Made by a program: the position numbers and the translations under genes. A model generated the notes under the pieces. It ran no database searches and was not told the origin of the DNA. It saw only the letters and a list, made by a program, of their open reading frames with translations. DNA of 64,000 nt, taken from contig NC_090249.1 of assembly GCF_037325665.1 (NCBI RefSeq), forward strand, positions 59,809,267-59,873,266. Reading direction: 5' to 3'. Each line of letters opens with the position of its first letter. Position 1 is the stretch's first letter. Shown here in pieces: positions 33,342 through 44,800 of the stretch. This DNA comes from Littorina saxatilis. Lineage: Eukaryota; Mollusca; Gastropoda; Littorinimorpha; Littorinidae.

Positions 33342-33657
33342 GTTTGTTTGTTTGTTTGCTTAACGCCCAGCCGACCACGAAGGGCCATATCAGGGCGGTG
33401 CTGCTTTGACATATAACGTGCGCCACACACAAGACAGAAGTCGCAGCACAGGCTTCATGTCTCACCCAGTCACATTAGTCATTATTCTGAAACCAGACCA
33501 ACCAGTCCTAACACTAACCCCATAATGCCAGACGCCAGGCGGAGCAGCCACTAGATTGCCAATTTTAAAGTCTTAGGTATGACCCGGCCGGGGTTCGAAC
33601 CCACGACCTCCCGATCACGGGGCGGACGCCTTACCACTAGGCCATAGAAGTGCACAA
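33342..33657 (-). mobile_element. tRNA-derived SINE
   Basis: On the minus strand the head has box A TGGCCTAGTGGTAAGG (33644-33629) and box B GGTTCGAACCC (near 33602-33592), spaced as in a tRNA promoter. A body of about 230 bp follows, containing GCCCTGATATGGCCC and GGTCGGCTGGGCGTTAAG, then a (CAAA)n tail (33358-33343). Pol III type II promoter, body and simple tail define a SINE. The body resembles a widespread mollusc family, from memory. Confidence 0.88.
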
Positions 33658-33747
33658 CAATGATTTCTATACCATGCGAACGGCGCCTCAGGTGCTGTAA
33701 TTGCCTGTGATTACGAATGACAAAGCGCACCAAAAGATTCATTTAAA

Positions 33748-33840
33748 GACATCTACCGAGCTAATCATTCTGTGCACACAGTTTTTTAAGATGCCTTCCG
33801 AGCTAATCATTCTGTGCACACAGTTTTAAAGATGCCTTCC
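33748..33840. repeat. Tandem pair of about 46 bp
   Basis: The unit containing CCGAGCTAATCATTCTGTGC and ACACAGTTTT is repeated twice, followed by a partial third. Confidence 0.7.
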
Positions 33841-33894
33841 GTCCCCATGTCAACGATTACGTAAACTACCACAGACCCGTCCTTTTCCAAGAGA

Positions 33895-34069
33895 AAAGAT
33901 TTAAGCAGAAGTATGCTCTTTTCCAAGTGAAAAGATTTAAGCAGAAGTATGCTCTTGTCCGAGTGAAAAGACGTAAGCAGAAGTATGCTCTTTTCCAGGT
34001 GAAAAGATTTAAGCACAAGTATGTTCTTGTCCGAGTGAAAAGATTTAAGCAGAAGTATGTGTGGTATTG
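33895..34069. repeat. 36-bp minisatellite, left block
   Basis: About five units built on AGCAGAAGTATGCTCTT and CCAAGTGAAAAGATTTA. The same unit in the same orientation resumes at 38223-38360 on the far side of the retroelement remnant. Confidence 0.85.
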
Positions 34070-34640
34070 CGTGGTTACAAAGTAGACAAGACAGTTGAGG
34101 AACCTGGTGTAGCCATCTTTATTACCCGAAGTTCCAGTTACAAAGCGGGAGTTCTTTCCCTCGCGTCGTCTGCATGGTAGGCCGAAGTGGGCGCACTTCG
34201 ACCTATCCAACACCTCCCTCTTTAGAATATTTTTAAACCAATTTTCTTAACACAAAATTATAAACTAAACAAACTTCAAACTTTTGTAAACTTCAACTTA
34301 CAAACTTCATGCACCCCTCTCCCCTTTTCCAAATGAACATGTAAAAATAACATGTTTGTTGCAATAATACGTATGAGGTCTCTCATTCATAATTGTCACT
34401 CTAAAGCATCAATCCTGGATGTCTTTTGGCGATTTCAAATAAAGAAAGTACATGTATAGCATGTACAAGTACAAGTCCATGTTCACCATCTAAAAAAAAT
34501 ACACACGTGAAACTCTAATTAAAATTAATTGTTCACAGTTGGTGAGCATTGAGGGCCTTTCTCTGACCAACGTGGGATCTTCACAATTTCTGCACAAATC
34601 ACAGTCATTCCTGCTCATTTGCCCAAATTGGTGAGCCGTA

Positions 34641-35003
34641 AGGCCCTGTCCAGACTTGGCCGCCGTTTTACGCTCTATGCGCCGCAGGCCGTTTTGTGCG
34701 TCGCGCGGAATTTGCCGAGTGGCCACACATCGACGATTTTTTTCACAACGCGGTATCAGTGGAGCGGGTCAGCTGACAAGAAGGTTCAGTTGCATTCGAC
34801 TGCCGCGCCGCGAGCAGCTGACGTCATCGCTCTGGTTTGCTCTGATTGGTCAAATTTCCGTCGTTCTATGTCTGTGTCATAGAAATTAGAACACGCGCTA
34901 TTCTTCTGCAAATAACGCTTCGCGATCATAGCACGACGCGGTGCGCCGTTTTGAGCATAAGTCAAATGTGGACAGGGTCGGCCGGGAGTGTCTGGACGGG
35001 CCT
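34641..35003. mobile_element. 363-bp TA-flanked MITE inside the retroelement remnant
   Basis: AGGCCCTGTCCAGAC at the left and GTCTGGACGGGCCT at the right are inverted repeats with TA outside each end. It is GC-rich, and CAGCTGACGTCA lies inside. The TA target suggests a Tc1/mariner origin; PIF/Harbinger is an alternative. Confidence 0.65.
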
Positions 35004-35284
35004 TAAGGGCCTTTCTCGGACCAATTTGGGATCTACACTTTGTTGCATGGGTGCACTGCATAAGGTTAACAGATTAAAGTGATAAACGTAAAACATGTGA
35101 CTAGTACTAGCCATGCAAAATGAACAAACACTCGGTTATAAATGAAAACACAAATCATGGCGTGTCATAATATGCTGTGGCCAGGGCATCTGACATAGAG
35201 TGCACCATGCGACCGTTCTGGTTGTTTCACAGATTTAGTTTGTCTGGGGCTTTCACTGCTCTGCCACTGCGGGTTATCATGCCT

Positions 35285-36172
35285 GGTGTCGCCACAGTGG
35301 CGGGTGGGACTGGCAATGCTGGTGTCGCCACAGTGGCGGGTGAGACTGGCAATGCTGGTGTCGCCACAGTGGCGGGTGAGACTGGCAATGCTGGTGGAGT
35401 TGGTGTTGCTGGTTGACAGTTGTGATGTGGCGTTCGCCTTGGCGTCGGCGGGGCTGCACCCGGAGTCGCTACGAGATGTGACCGGTTGCGACGAAGGGTG
35501 CCTTTTTCAGTGCGGACGATGAAGGAGCGAGGACTGTTGTGTCGCTCGAGGATCTGTCCTGGTGTCTGCATGTCTTTAATGAAAACTGAATCCCCAGTGT
35601 TCAGGTTTGGCGGAGTTTTAACGGCATGCCTGGCATTGTAGTTGATGAAAACTGAATCCCCAGTGTTCAGGTTTGGCGGAGTTTTAACGGCATGCCTGGC
35701 ATTGTAGTTGATGCAAACTGAATCCCCAGTGTTCAGGTTTGGCGGAGTTTTAACGGCATGCCTGGCATTGTAGTTGATGCAAACTGAATCCCCAGTGTTC
35801 AGGTTTGGCGGAGTTTTAACGGCATGCCTGGCATTGTAGTTGATGCAAACTGAATCCCCAGTGTTCAGGTTTGGCGGAGTTTTAACGGCATGCCTGGCAT
35901 TGTAGTTGATGCAAACTGAATCCCCAGGGTTCAGGTTTGGCGGAGTTTTAACGGCATGCCTGGCATTGTAGTTGATGCAAACTGAATCCCCAGTGTTCAG
36001 GTTTGGCGGAGTTTTAACGGCATGCCTGGCATTGTAGTTGATGCAAACTGAATCCCCAGGGTTCAGGTTTGGCGGAGTTTTAACGGCATGCCTGGCATTG
36101 TAGTTGATGCAAACTGAATCCCCAGGGTTCAGGTTTGGCGGAGTTTTAACGGCATGCCTGGCATTGTAGTTG
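35285..36172 (-). repeat. Tandem repeats in the integrase C-terminal region of the remnant
   Basis: Nine units of 66 bp (about 35579-36172) each encode NYNARHAVKTPPNLN plus GDSVCI, an expansion of the integrase C-terminal SH3-like edge. Three 45-bp units (about 35285-35420) encode ALPVSPATVAT. The 66-bp units differ by only one or two bases, so the expansion is recent relative to the element. Confidence 0.85.
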
Positions 36173-38222
36173 AGTCGCTGTTTTTCCTTGTAGTCTTCTT
36201 CCTTCTTTTTCCACAGATCTTTGTTGAGGAGTGTCGGTTGGAGTGTGGATGGATGTACGGGTAGTCGCGTTCGGAGTTTTCGGCCCATTAATATTTCAGA
36301 AGGTGCCAGGCCATTGTGAATCGGTGTGCTCCATTAGTAGGGCCAGGTACGGGTCGTCCGATTTTTTTAATAGGTTTTTGAGGGTCTGTACGGCTCTTTC
36401 AGCTTCACCGTTGCTGTGAGGGAATTTGGGAGAACTGGTAGTATGGGTGAAGCCGTAGTTCTCTGCGAACTTTTGAAATTCATATGAGGAGAACTGCGGC
36501 CCATTGTCAGACATCACCACGTCGGGGATGCCGTGCGTGGCAAAGACGCTCTTGATGGCGTTGATGGTTGCGGCGCTGGACAACTGGTGGAGAGGGCGCA
36601 TGTCAATCCATCTCGAGAGGTAGTCCACCACAATCAGGTAAGTTCAAAAAGGTCCATGCCCAATCTTGACCAGGGTCTGTCAGGTATTGACGAAGGGAGT
36701 AGTGGTTCCTTCGCCGCTGGTCGCAGTTTGCTGCACGTTTGGCACTTTCTCACCATCTCTTCGATCTGTCCAGTTATGTTGGGCCACCAGACAGAAGTGC
36801 GCGCTAGAGCTTGGCATTTGGTGACCCCTTGGTGTCCCTCATGTAGACGATTGAGTGTGTCCAGGCGTAACTGTAGGGGAAAGACGATGCGGTCATCGTA
36901 GAGCAGCAGATCATCGATTATTGTGAGGTGCTGTCTGTTTTTGAAATACTGCTGCAGCTGTGGATTTTGTGGCATGTAGCCGGGCCATCCGTTTAGGCAG
37001 TGTTTTCTGATTTCTGACAGTTCAGTGTCTGTCTCTTGGGCTTGTCTGATTTCGTCTAGTTTTCGTGCTGAAGCGGGCAGTATCTTAATTGTATGTCTGA
37101 TGTAGGCAGTGACTTCGTTGATAAATTTGAGATCTGTCGTTTGAGGTTCTGACGCTGGCGCACGAGAGAGTGCGTCTGCCGTTGTTTGTTCTTTTCCTGC
37201 CACGTGTATCACTTTGGGATTGAAGCGCATCAGTCTCAGGCGGAAACATTGTATGCGAGGTGGCATTTTTGCGATCTCTGTGGTGCTGAGAAGCGGAACG
37301 AGTGGTTTGTGATCTGTGTCGATCGTAAAGTCAAGACCTAAGACGTACTCGTTGACTGAGTCGGTCGCAGGCCCATGTGGCTGCGAGGGCTTCTTTTTCA
37401 ATCACAGCATATCTTGTTTCTGTGTCTGTGAGGGAACGTGAGATGTAGCAGACTGGGCGACGTGTTTTGTCCTCTTGTATTTGCAACAGGACTGCGCCAA
37501 TGCCTGTGTTCGAGGCGTCGGCTGCAATGACAGTTTCTTTCTTGGGGTCATAATGAGCCAGTACCGGCGTTGAGATTAGCAGTTTTTTGATGTTGGTGAA
37601 AGACGTCTGTTGTGCGTCTCCCCACAGCCATGATGTGTCTTTGCGCAGAAGCTCTGGAAGTGGTTGTGTCATGTTTGCCAGGCCTGGAGTGAATTTCACC
37701 AGTTGATTCACCATTCCAAGAAAACGTTGTAGCTCTGTGACTGTTTTTGGAGCTGGGAAGTCTTGAACAGCCTGGACTTTCCGTGGGTCGACCCGGATTC
37801 CATGCTGATCGATGATGTGACCCAGGAAGGAGATGGAGTCTTTGAAGAACTCACATTTTTCATTGAGCGTAAGCCCTGCGTCTCTGAGTTTCGTCATGAC
37901 CTTTTTCAGGATCTTGTCGTGAATCTCTCGGTTTGGCGCATGAACGAGGATATCATCCATGTGGCAGATGACGCCATCGACCCCCTCAAGGATCTCTGTC
38001 ATGGTTCGCTGGAATATCTCGCTAGCTGAAGAGATACCGAAGGGAAGGCGGTTGAAAGAGTATCTGCCGAAGGGTGTAATGAAGGTCGTGAGAAGGCGGG
38101 ACCCTTCGCTGAGGGGGATCTGCCAAAATCCACTCTTGGCGTCAAGTTTTGGGAAGATCTTGCTGTCTGCCAATTTCGCCAGACTTTCATCAACGGAAAA
38201 CATGGGGTGGACCTCTCTTTTC

Positions 38223-38360
38223 AAGATTTAAGCAGAAGTATGCTCTTTTCCAAGTGAAAATATTTAAGCAGAAGTATGCTCTTGTCCGAGTGAAAAGATG
38301 TAAGCAGAAGTATGCTCTTTTCCAAGTGAAAAGATGTAAAGTAGAAGTATGCTCTTAGCC
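38223..38360. repeat. 36-bp minisatellite, right block
   Basis: About four units of the sequence found at 33895-34069. The boundary with the retroelement remnant is abrupt. Confidence 0.85.
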
Positions 38361-38606
38361 AAGCGTGGATAGAGCTGTTGTAGTTTGAAACATAGTCTGC
38401 GCGGGACGAAAGGTAACTTTACGCCAAAAACATCTTTTATCCGTTCCCTTTGAAAGAAAGGACAATGATGAATTACGGTTTCTTGATGTTAAGGCTATTT
38501 ATTTTGAACCACGCGGTTCTAATCTCTAGATTAATGTTCTTAATGTGGTCAAAATGAAAAAAAGTGCGAAGAAATCCATCAGAGAATAAAATAATTGTGT
38601 GCGCGC

Positions 38607-38638
<32 letters not shown>

Positions 38639-39103
38639 GCGTGTGTGTGTGTGTGTATGGGTTTTGTCAAACTGATTTGCATGTATATAGGAGTGCGTGG
38701 ACGCGAGGAAAGAGGATGGGCAGGAGATTTAAACAGATGATGCAAAGACTGAAGCTGAGATCACAAACTTTATCAGAGTCAATGAAAACTAAGCATGACT
38801 TGATGGATTGATGGACTATGCTGACGCTGATGCTGATGATGCTGAGGAGGAGGAGGAGGAGGAGGAGGAATGATGATGATGAGGAGACGGAGGAGGAGGA
38901 AGACGACGACGATGACGACGACAATGATGGTATCTTAAATTGTCCTTCTTATTCATCGTGCAAAATTATGGAATACTCGCAAGTGAATCGGGTGCAGTGC
39001 AATTTTTCTTGTGATGAAATGTTAACACAACATTGACAAATCTAAATCAACATTCTTTCCTTACACATGGAATGAATTTTTCCTGCAAAAGTAAATGCCT
39101 TTT
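38361..39103. other. Unassigned stretch with simple repeats
   Basis: It holds a (GC/GT)n tract (38596-38658) and GAG/GAT trinucleotide runs (38840-38930). Short frames over these (poly-Arg, poly-Asp, poly-Ser) are artefacts. Confidence 0.6.
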
Positions 39104-39194
39104 TATATTTAGTCAAGTTTTGACTAAATATTTTAACATCGAGGGGGAATCGAAACGAGGGTCGTGGTGTATGTGCGTGTGTCTGTGTGTCTGT

Positions 39195-39231
<37 letters not shown>

Positions 39232-39986
39232 GATTCAGACTAAACTACTGGACCGATCTTTATGAAATTTGACATGAGAGTTCCTGGGTATGAAATCCCC
39301 GAACGTTTTTTTCATTTTTTTGATAAATGTCTTTGATGACGTCATATCCGGCTTTTCGTGAAAGTTGAGGCGGCACTGTCACGCCCTCATTTTTCAACCA
39401 AATTGGTTGAAATTTTGGTCAAGTAATCTTCGACGAAGCCCGGACTTCGGTATTGCATTTCAGCTTGGTGGCTTAAAAATTAATTAATGACTTTGGTCAT
39501 TAAAAATCTGAAAATTGTAAAAAAAAATAAAAATTTATAAAACGATCCAAAATTACGTTTATCTTATTCTCCATCATTTGCTGATTCCAAAAACATATAA
39601 ATATGTTATATTCGGATTAAAAACAAGCTCTAAAAATTAAATATATAAAAATTATTATCAAAATTAAATTGTCCAAATCAATTTAAAAACACTTTCATCT
39701 TATTCCTTGTCGGTTCCTGATTCCAAAAACATATAGATATGATATGTTTGGATTAAAAACACGCTCAGAAAGTTAAAACAAAGAGAGGTACAGAAAAGCG
39801 TGCTGTCCTTCTTAGCGCAACTACTACCCCGCTCTTCTTGTCAATTTCACTGCCTTTGCCATGAGTGGTGGACTGACGATGCTACGAGTATACGGTCTTG
39901 CTGAAAAATGGCATTGCGTTCAGTTTCATTCTGTGAGTTCGACAGCTACTTGACTAAATATTGTATTTTCGCCTTACGCGACTTGT
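39104..39986 (-). mobile_element. HINE-like element, single copy
   Basis: A complete copy with the same ends as 29039-29929, flanked by T on each side. The internal tract is (TG)n with TCTG interruptions (39169-39226). TGACGTCA is retained. Confidence 0.75.
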
Positions 39987-40421
39987 TTTCTTTTCTCGTA
40001 ACTGCAAAGATAGAAGATAGACGCCCAATCAATATTCCTGTCAAGGGAACCATATCTGTGTTGGTTCTATGAGTTCCATTGTTGCATCCATCAATATCAA
40101 CGGCCTGTTTTTGTGTATCACATTCGAGTTAGGCATATTTTGGGTCTGTTTCCTGTTGTTATGTAACATACCAGTGTATCGATAAATAAAATATTTGCAC
40201 TGGCTTGAATCATACTTTCTGATTATTAAAAAAAAATGTCAGACTTATAGAAAGTATTCACATTCAAAAACCGGCCTAGCAAACAAGGTAATGTGATGTA
40301 AGGACAGGTACGCAGATCCGTTCCTCTCATAAAGCAATGTCAAAACACAGCGCCAATAATAATAATCACACCCTGGGATGTTAACAGCAACGTAAAACTT
40401 AACAACGTATGCTGAGCACAT
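39987..40421. other. Unassigned stretch
   Basis: No recognisable gene or repeat. Confidence 0.4.
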
Positions 40422-40671
40422 TTGTGACCCTCCACGACGAAATGAGTCGCATGTCACCTCACGCGGTTCTGCGCTAGGCATAATATAAGTCCGGGGGTGT
40501 CTAGTAACAGTGTGAGGGTCACCATAGTCACAGGCTTATAACTCAAACTCGCTCTTTTCTAAAACGGTTTTCACCACTGGATAGAGCATAAAAAACTCCT
40601 CAGGAAAATGTAGAAATATGAAAATCATGCAAAGGTGACATGCGACTCATACCGTCGTGGAGGGTCACATT
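40422..40671. mobile_element. 250-bp MITE with 38-bp inverted termini
   Basis: TGTGACCCTCCACGACG followed by ATGAGTCGCATGTCACCT at the left recurs inverted at the right (near 40633-40671) with one 2-3 base difference. No frame. Target duplication unclear. Confidence 0.75.
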
Positions 40672-40824
40672 TCTCGTTTATAATCCCAAGCAAAAAAATC
40701 TTCTGATTGGACAAAGGACCGAAGCCGCACACAAGACAGAATCAGATGAAGATTAACACGCCGTCCCACGCTTTAACTTCTCGCCATTATGATTCTGCGA
40801 GGGGGATTTAGTGCCCACTGGACC

Positions 40825-40832
40825 TATAAAAA
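40825..40832 (+). promoter_or_regulatory. Candidate TATA box upstream of the GPCR gene
   Basis: TATAAAAA lies in a non-repetitive stretch about 1.07 kb upstream of the first GPCR codon. It would imply a long 5' UTR or an unseen 5' exon. It is supported only by the motif and position. Confidence 0.25.
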
Positions 40833-41282
40833 GCAAAGTCGTTGCCGTGGTTTCAGTTGTGCTTCGTCCATGCACAAACTCAAAATTATGCGACCGATGG
40901 AGTTGTTTTGCAGAGACCGTGTCGTGTGGACTTGGTTTTCCTGACGTTTGAGTGGAGACAGAAAACATCTGTGACTGTGATGTTTGTGTGATTACTTTAG
41001 TGTGTGCACTTCTTTTAGAATATAATATTTAGTTTTCTTCAAGTTCAAGTGAACACAGGAAACGCATGTGACGTGTGATATTTGTATGATTGCGTCAGTT
41101 TGTAAACGGTTTATTTTAGAATCATTTACAAGTAAGAATCGTAAGGGGGGGGGGGGATAAACTAGTCGAAACAATAACAGTTACATGTAATGTACAGAAA
41201 ACGGGCTCATTCAGGCAGTTTTTTTTTTATCGATTTGATCATTTTACTTTGAGTTTTTGTTCTGCCTTATTCTGTCTCTCGT

Positions 41283-41540
41283 TATATTTAGTCATTTTTG
41301 ACTGCGTGTATATTGGTTGTGTGTGTTTAGAACGATTCCCAGAAAACTGCGGGACGTTTGTTCAGAAAACTTTGCATGTGAATTTTTTCGGATGATATTC
41401 CCTGACGATGTTCTCTTTTTTTCAATAAATATAATTGATGACGTCATTTCCGGCTTTAAAAAAAGTTGAGGCGGAACTGCATGTGGCCACTTGATGGAAA
41501 TGTTGGTCAAAGAGCCGGAAAAAAACACGGATTTCGAAAC
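41283..41540 (-). mobile_element. Ancient, diverged HINE-like fragment
   Basis: It preserves the order of the family's hairpin end: TATATTTAGTCA, then AGAACGATTC, TTGATGACGTCATTTCCGGC, AAAGTTGAGGCGG and TTGGTCAA. It is much diverged from the young copies, but TGACGTCA (41439-41446) is intact. Confidence 0.65.
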
Positions 41541-41898
41541 CAGAGAGCACGGGTGAGTATCATAATTATGTACCTGGTTTGTGAACACATTTTTTTCCTA
41601 TTCTTTTTCAGAGTGCAGAACATAAACATTGGGATAAAAAGCTTCAAACTGATCTTTGAAGTTTTTATTGTGAGAAGGAAAAGACAACTCAGACATGTGT
41701 ACATTTCTGTGAAAGACATTATGGAAATAGACTCGGCTACGCCAGCTCAGGTGATTGCAACCATTTGGAAATGAAATCTCGATGACAATTAGGCTAACAT
41801 TGAGACAAATTTATTCTTGTGACCAAAATTACACCATTGTTAAGCAGTAGATACCTCATTACAACCAACCATAAATTGCACCAAAGCATTCCGATAAA

Positions 41899-44800
41899 AT
41901 GCTGCAAGCGACCACAAATATTCCACCCAGTCTGACATCAGAGGACGTCACAATCATCCATGACTTCATTTTTACACTCTCCACAAAGGACCTTGTCGAC
42001 ACCCATCACTCTGTGTTCAACGGCTCACCAGCGGCGTCAGACGATAATGTGTCCGGATATATCAGCGCTCACACTGCGCAGGTCGTGGAGAATGTGGTGC
42101 TTGTCGGGATACTTCCGGTGCTCGTGCTGTGTGGCGTCATCACTAACGTCATCAACATGGCCGTCTTCTCGCGCCTAGGGTTGAGTGATCGCGTCAATAT
42201 TTGCTTGTTGAGGTAAAGGTGCATTTTATTTCATTGTACTTATGTATTGTCATTGACCACTTTACCACATTTGGCCATCTTTGACTTTTGTCACTGAAGG
42301 TCATTCAGCAAAACATAGGGTAATCAGGGCTGCAAGCTAGAACTTTACGTATTGTCATTGACCACTTTACCACATTTGGCCATCTTTGGCTTTTGTCACT
42401 GAAGGTCATTCAGCAAAACATAGGGTAATCAGGGCTGCAAGCTAGAACTTTATGTATTGTCATTGACCACTTTACCACATTTGGCCATCTTTGACTTTTG
42501 TCACTGAAGGTCATTCAGCAAAACATAGGGTAATCAGGGCTGCAAGCTAGAACTTTACGTATTGTCATTGACCACTTTACCACATTTGGCCATCTTTGAC
42601 TTTTGTCACTGAAGGTCATTCAGCAAAACATAGAGTAATCAGGGCTGCAAGCTAGAACTTTATGTATTGTCATTGACCACTTTACCACATTTGCCCATCA
42701 TTGGCTTTTGTCACTGAAGTTCATTCAGCAAAACATAGAGTAATCAGGGCTGCAAGCTAGAACTTTACGTATTGTCATTGACCACTTTACCACATTTGGC
42801 CATCTTTGACTTTTGTCACTGAAGGTCATTCAGCAAAACATAGAGTAATCAGGGCTGCAAGCTAGAACTTTACGTATTGTCATTGACCACTTTACCACAT
42901 TTGGCCATCTTTGACTTTTGTCACTGAAGGTCATTCAGCAAAACATAGAGTAATCAGGGCTGCAAGCTAGAACTTTATGTATTGTCATTGACCACTTTAC
43001 CACATTTGGCCATCTTTGACTTTTGTCACTGAAGGTCATTCAGCAAAACATAGGGTAATCAGGGCTGCAAGCTAGAACTTTACGAAGTGTTCATTCACTG
43101 TGTGACGTCATTTCCACGGGTCTTAATCGAGAGTGTTACACGACACTTGAGATTGCCACAAGTTCTCAAACGTCGTATAGTTGTGTTCTTTTATTCTACG
43201 TCGCCCGTCTTCGCAGCAACAGAAAACAACTCGTCAAATTGAGTTCGAGGATTTATTCAGCATTCAATACATACAACTGCACAATGTAGCAGAACTCAAA
43301 TAGAAGCTTTTTTAACATTCAAATCGCTCTGGCATATATAGTAAATACTCAATCTCGAGAATATTCCAGACCGAACACGATACAACTACATTATACGAGC
43401 CGTGCATGGACTAAACTAGCGACATTCTCTTATGACGTACATCAAAAAGCGCCGACGCACTTAATCCGAACGAACGCCACGAACTCACACTAAATCACAA
43501 TGGTAAACAACTTGTTTTGACAGGACTAGAAAGTTCACCTGCATTCTCGTCCAAGCATAAATATTGTGTTTACAAAATATAATATCGGTACTTTCCCACA
43601 AAGTAAAAATAAGTCAACTACATGCAACACACAAAACTGAACCAAAGCTCAGCAACGGTAGCGTTTCCTAACATTACCCCCAACACCAGAAGAAATTTAC
43701 CTAATTTCTTTCAATCATTGAAACGCTACCTGTACACATACTATGTATACATATACAGATTGAAATCCAGGTATGTACATTAGTCTGTTGGAGAATGAAC
43801 ACAGTTTTACTCACATACTCGGCTGAGAAAATCTGCTCCAACATTGTCTGAACCTTTGATCGATTCCACTCGCATATCAAAGTTCTGCAAGTACATCACC
43901 CACCTCATGATACGATTATTCACAAACTTCGCAGAGTTCAGGTAGGTGAGGGGTTTGTGATCAGTCTGAAGCACGAATTTCACCCCTTGGAGGTAGAGTT
44001 CAAATTTCTTGATTCCCCACACGATGGCTAAACACTCTTTCTCCATGGTCGAGTAGTTCTTCTCGGCTCCTGACAGCTTCTTGCTGGCATAGCTGACCGG
44101 AAACGGTTTACCTCCATGTTCTTGCATCAGCATGGCGCCGATCCCTTCGTCCGATGCGTCTGTACGCAAGATGAACTCTTTGGCAGTATCAGGAAGGCGT
44201 AGCACCGGGTCTCGTGACATCAGGTCGCGCACGGTCTGGTATGCCTTCTCCTGAGCTGGTCCCCAGAGTATTCGGTTGGGGCATCCTTTTCGGGTCATGT
44301 CCGACAAAGGCGCCGTTATGGCGGCGAAGTTTGGAATGAACTCTCTGTAGTACCCAGCCAATCCAAGGAAGGATCGCACCTGCTTCTTGGTTTCAGGACG
44401 TGGCGCATTGAGGATCTTGGTGACGTTTTCCAACAAAAGCCCCTTTTGACCTTCCTTCAGTGAATGACCTATGAAGTCAACGTTGTCGGTCCCCAAAATG
44501 CACTTGGTGGGTCTCACGGTCAGATTGGCTTTTGTCAGGCGGGAAAACAGTTCCCTCAAAGTCTCCAGATGCTCCTCAAAGGTCTCCGTGTGGACTAGCA
44601 GATCATCCCAGTAGTACACAACATTCTTCATTCCTTTGAGCATTTTTCGCATTCCCCTCTTCAGGGTAGCACCACTGTTCACCATGCCAAAAGGCATCCG
44701 CAGGCACTCATACGTTCCGTCTGGAGTTGCAAAGGCGGTCTTTGGTATGTCCTCTTCGCGCACAGGAATTTGCCAATATCCCTTGCTGAGATCGATCTTT

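Larger units (their letters stand above)
34070..38224 (-). mobile_element. Broken Ty3/gypsy retroelement remnant (RT, RNase H, integrase)
   Basis: A fossil Ty3/gypsy pol region on the minus strand, in the usual gypsy order: reverse transcriptase (LPFGISSA, MDDILVH), RNase H, then integrase with its zinc-binding and catalytic regions. The 5' half (gag, protease, start of RT) is absent. The part 34070-34215 may be the remains of a terminal repeat. The element is broken, with roughly three interruptions in what is left. It looks most like the mollusc/nematode K02A2.6-type clade, from memory. It is bracketed by one minisatellite and has a later MITE inserted (34641-35003). Age: moderately old. 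Confidence 0.8.

Noticed and set aside
33585-33650. Possible tRNA gene on the minus strand (box A and box B present)
   Set aside because: The tRNA-like head continues into a body and a (CAAA)n tail and does not fold as a full cloverleaf; it is a SINE head.
38818-39036. Poly-Arg/poly-Asp and poly-Ser frames
   Set aside because: Arise from GAG/GAT trinucleotide repeats.
42246-43085. Regular direct repeats considered as a CRISPR array (also the 36-bp units at 33895 and 38223)
   Set aside because: Units are contiguous without unique spacers and the genome is eukaryotic; these are minisatellites.
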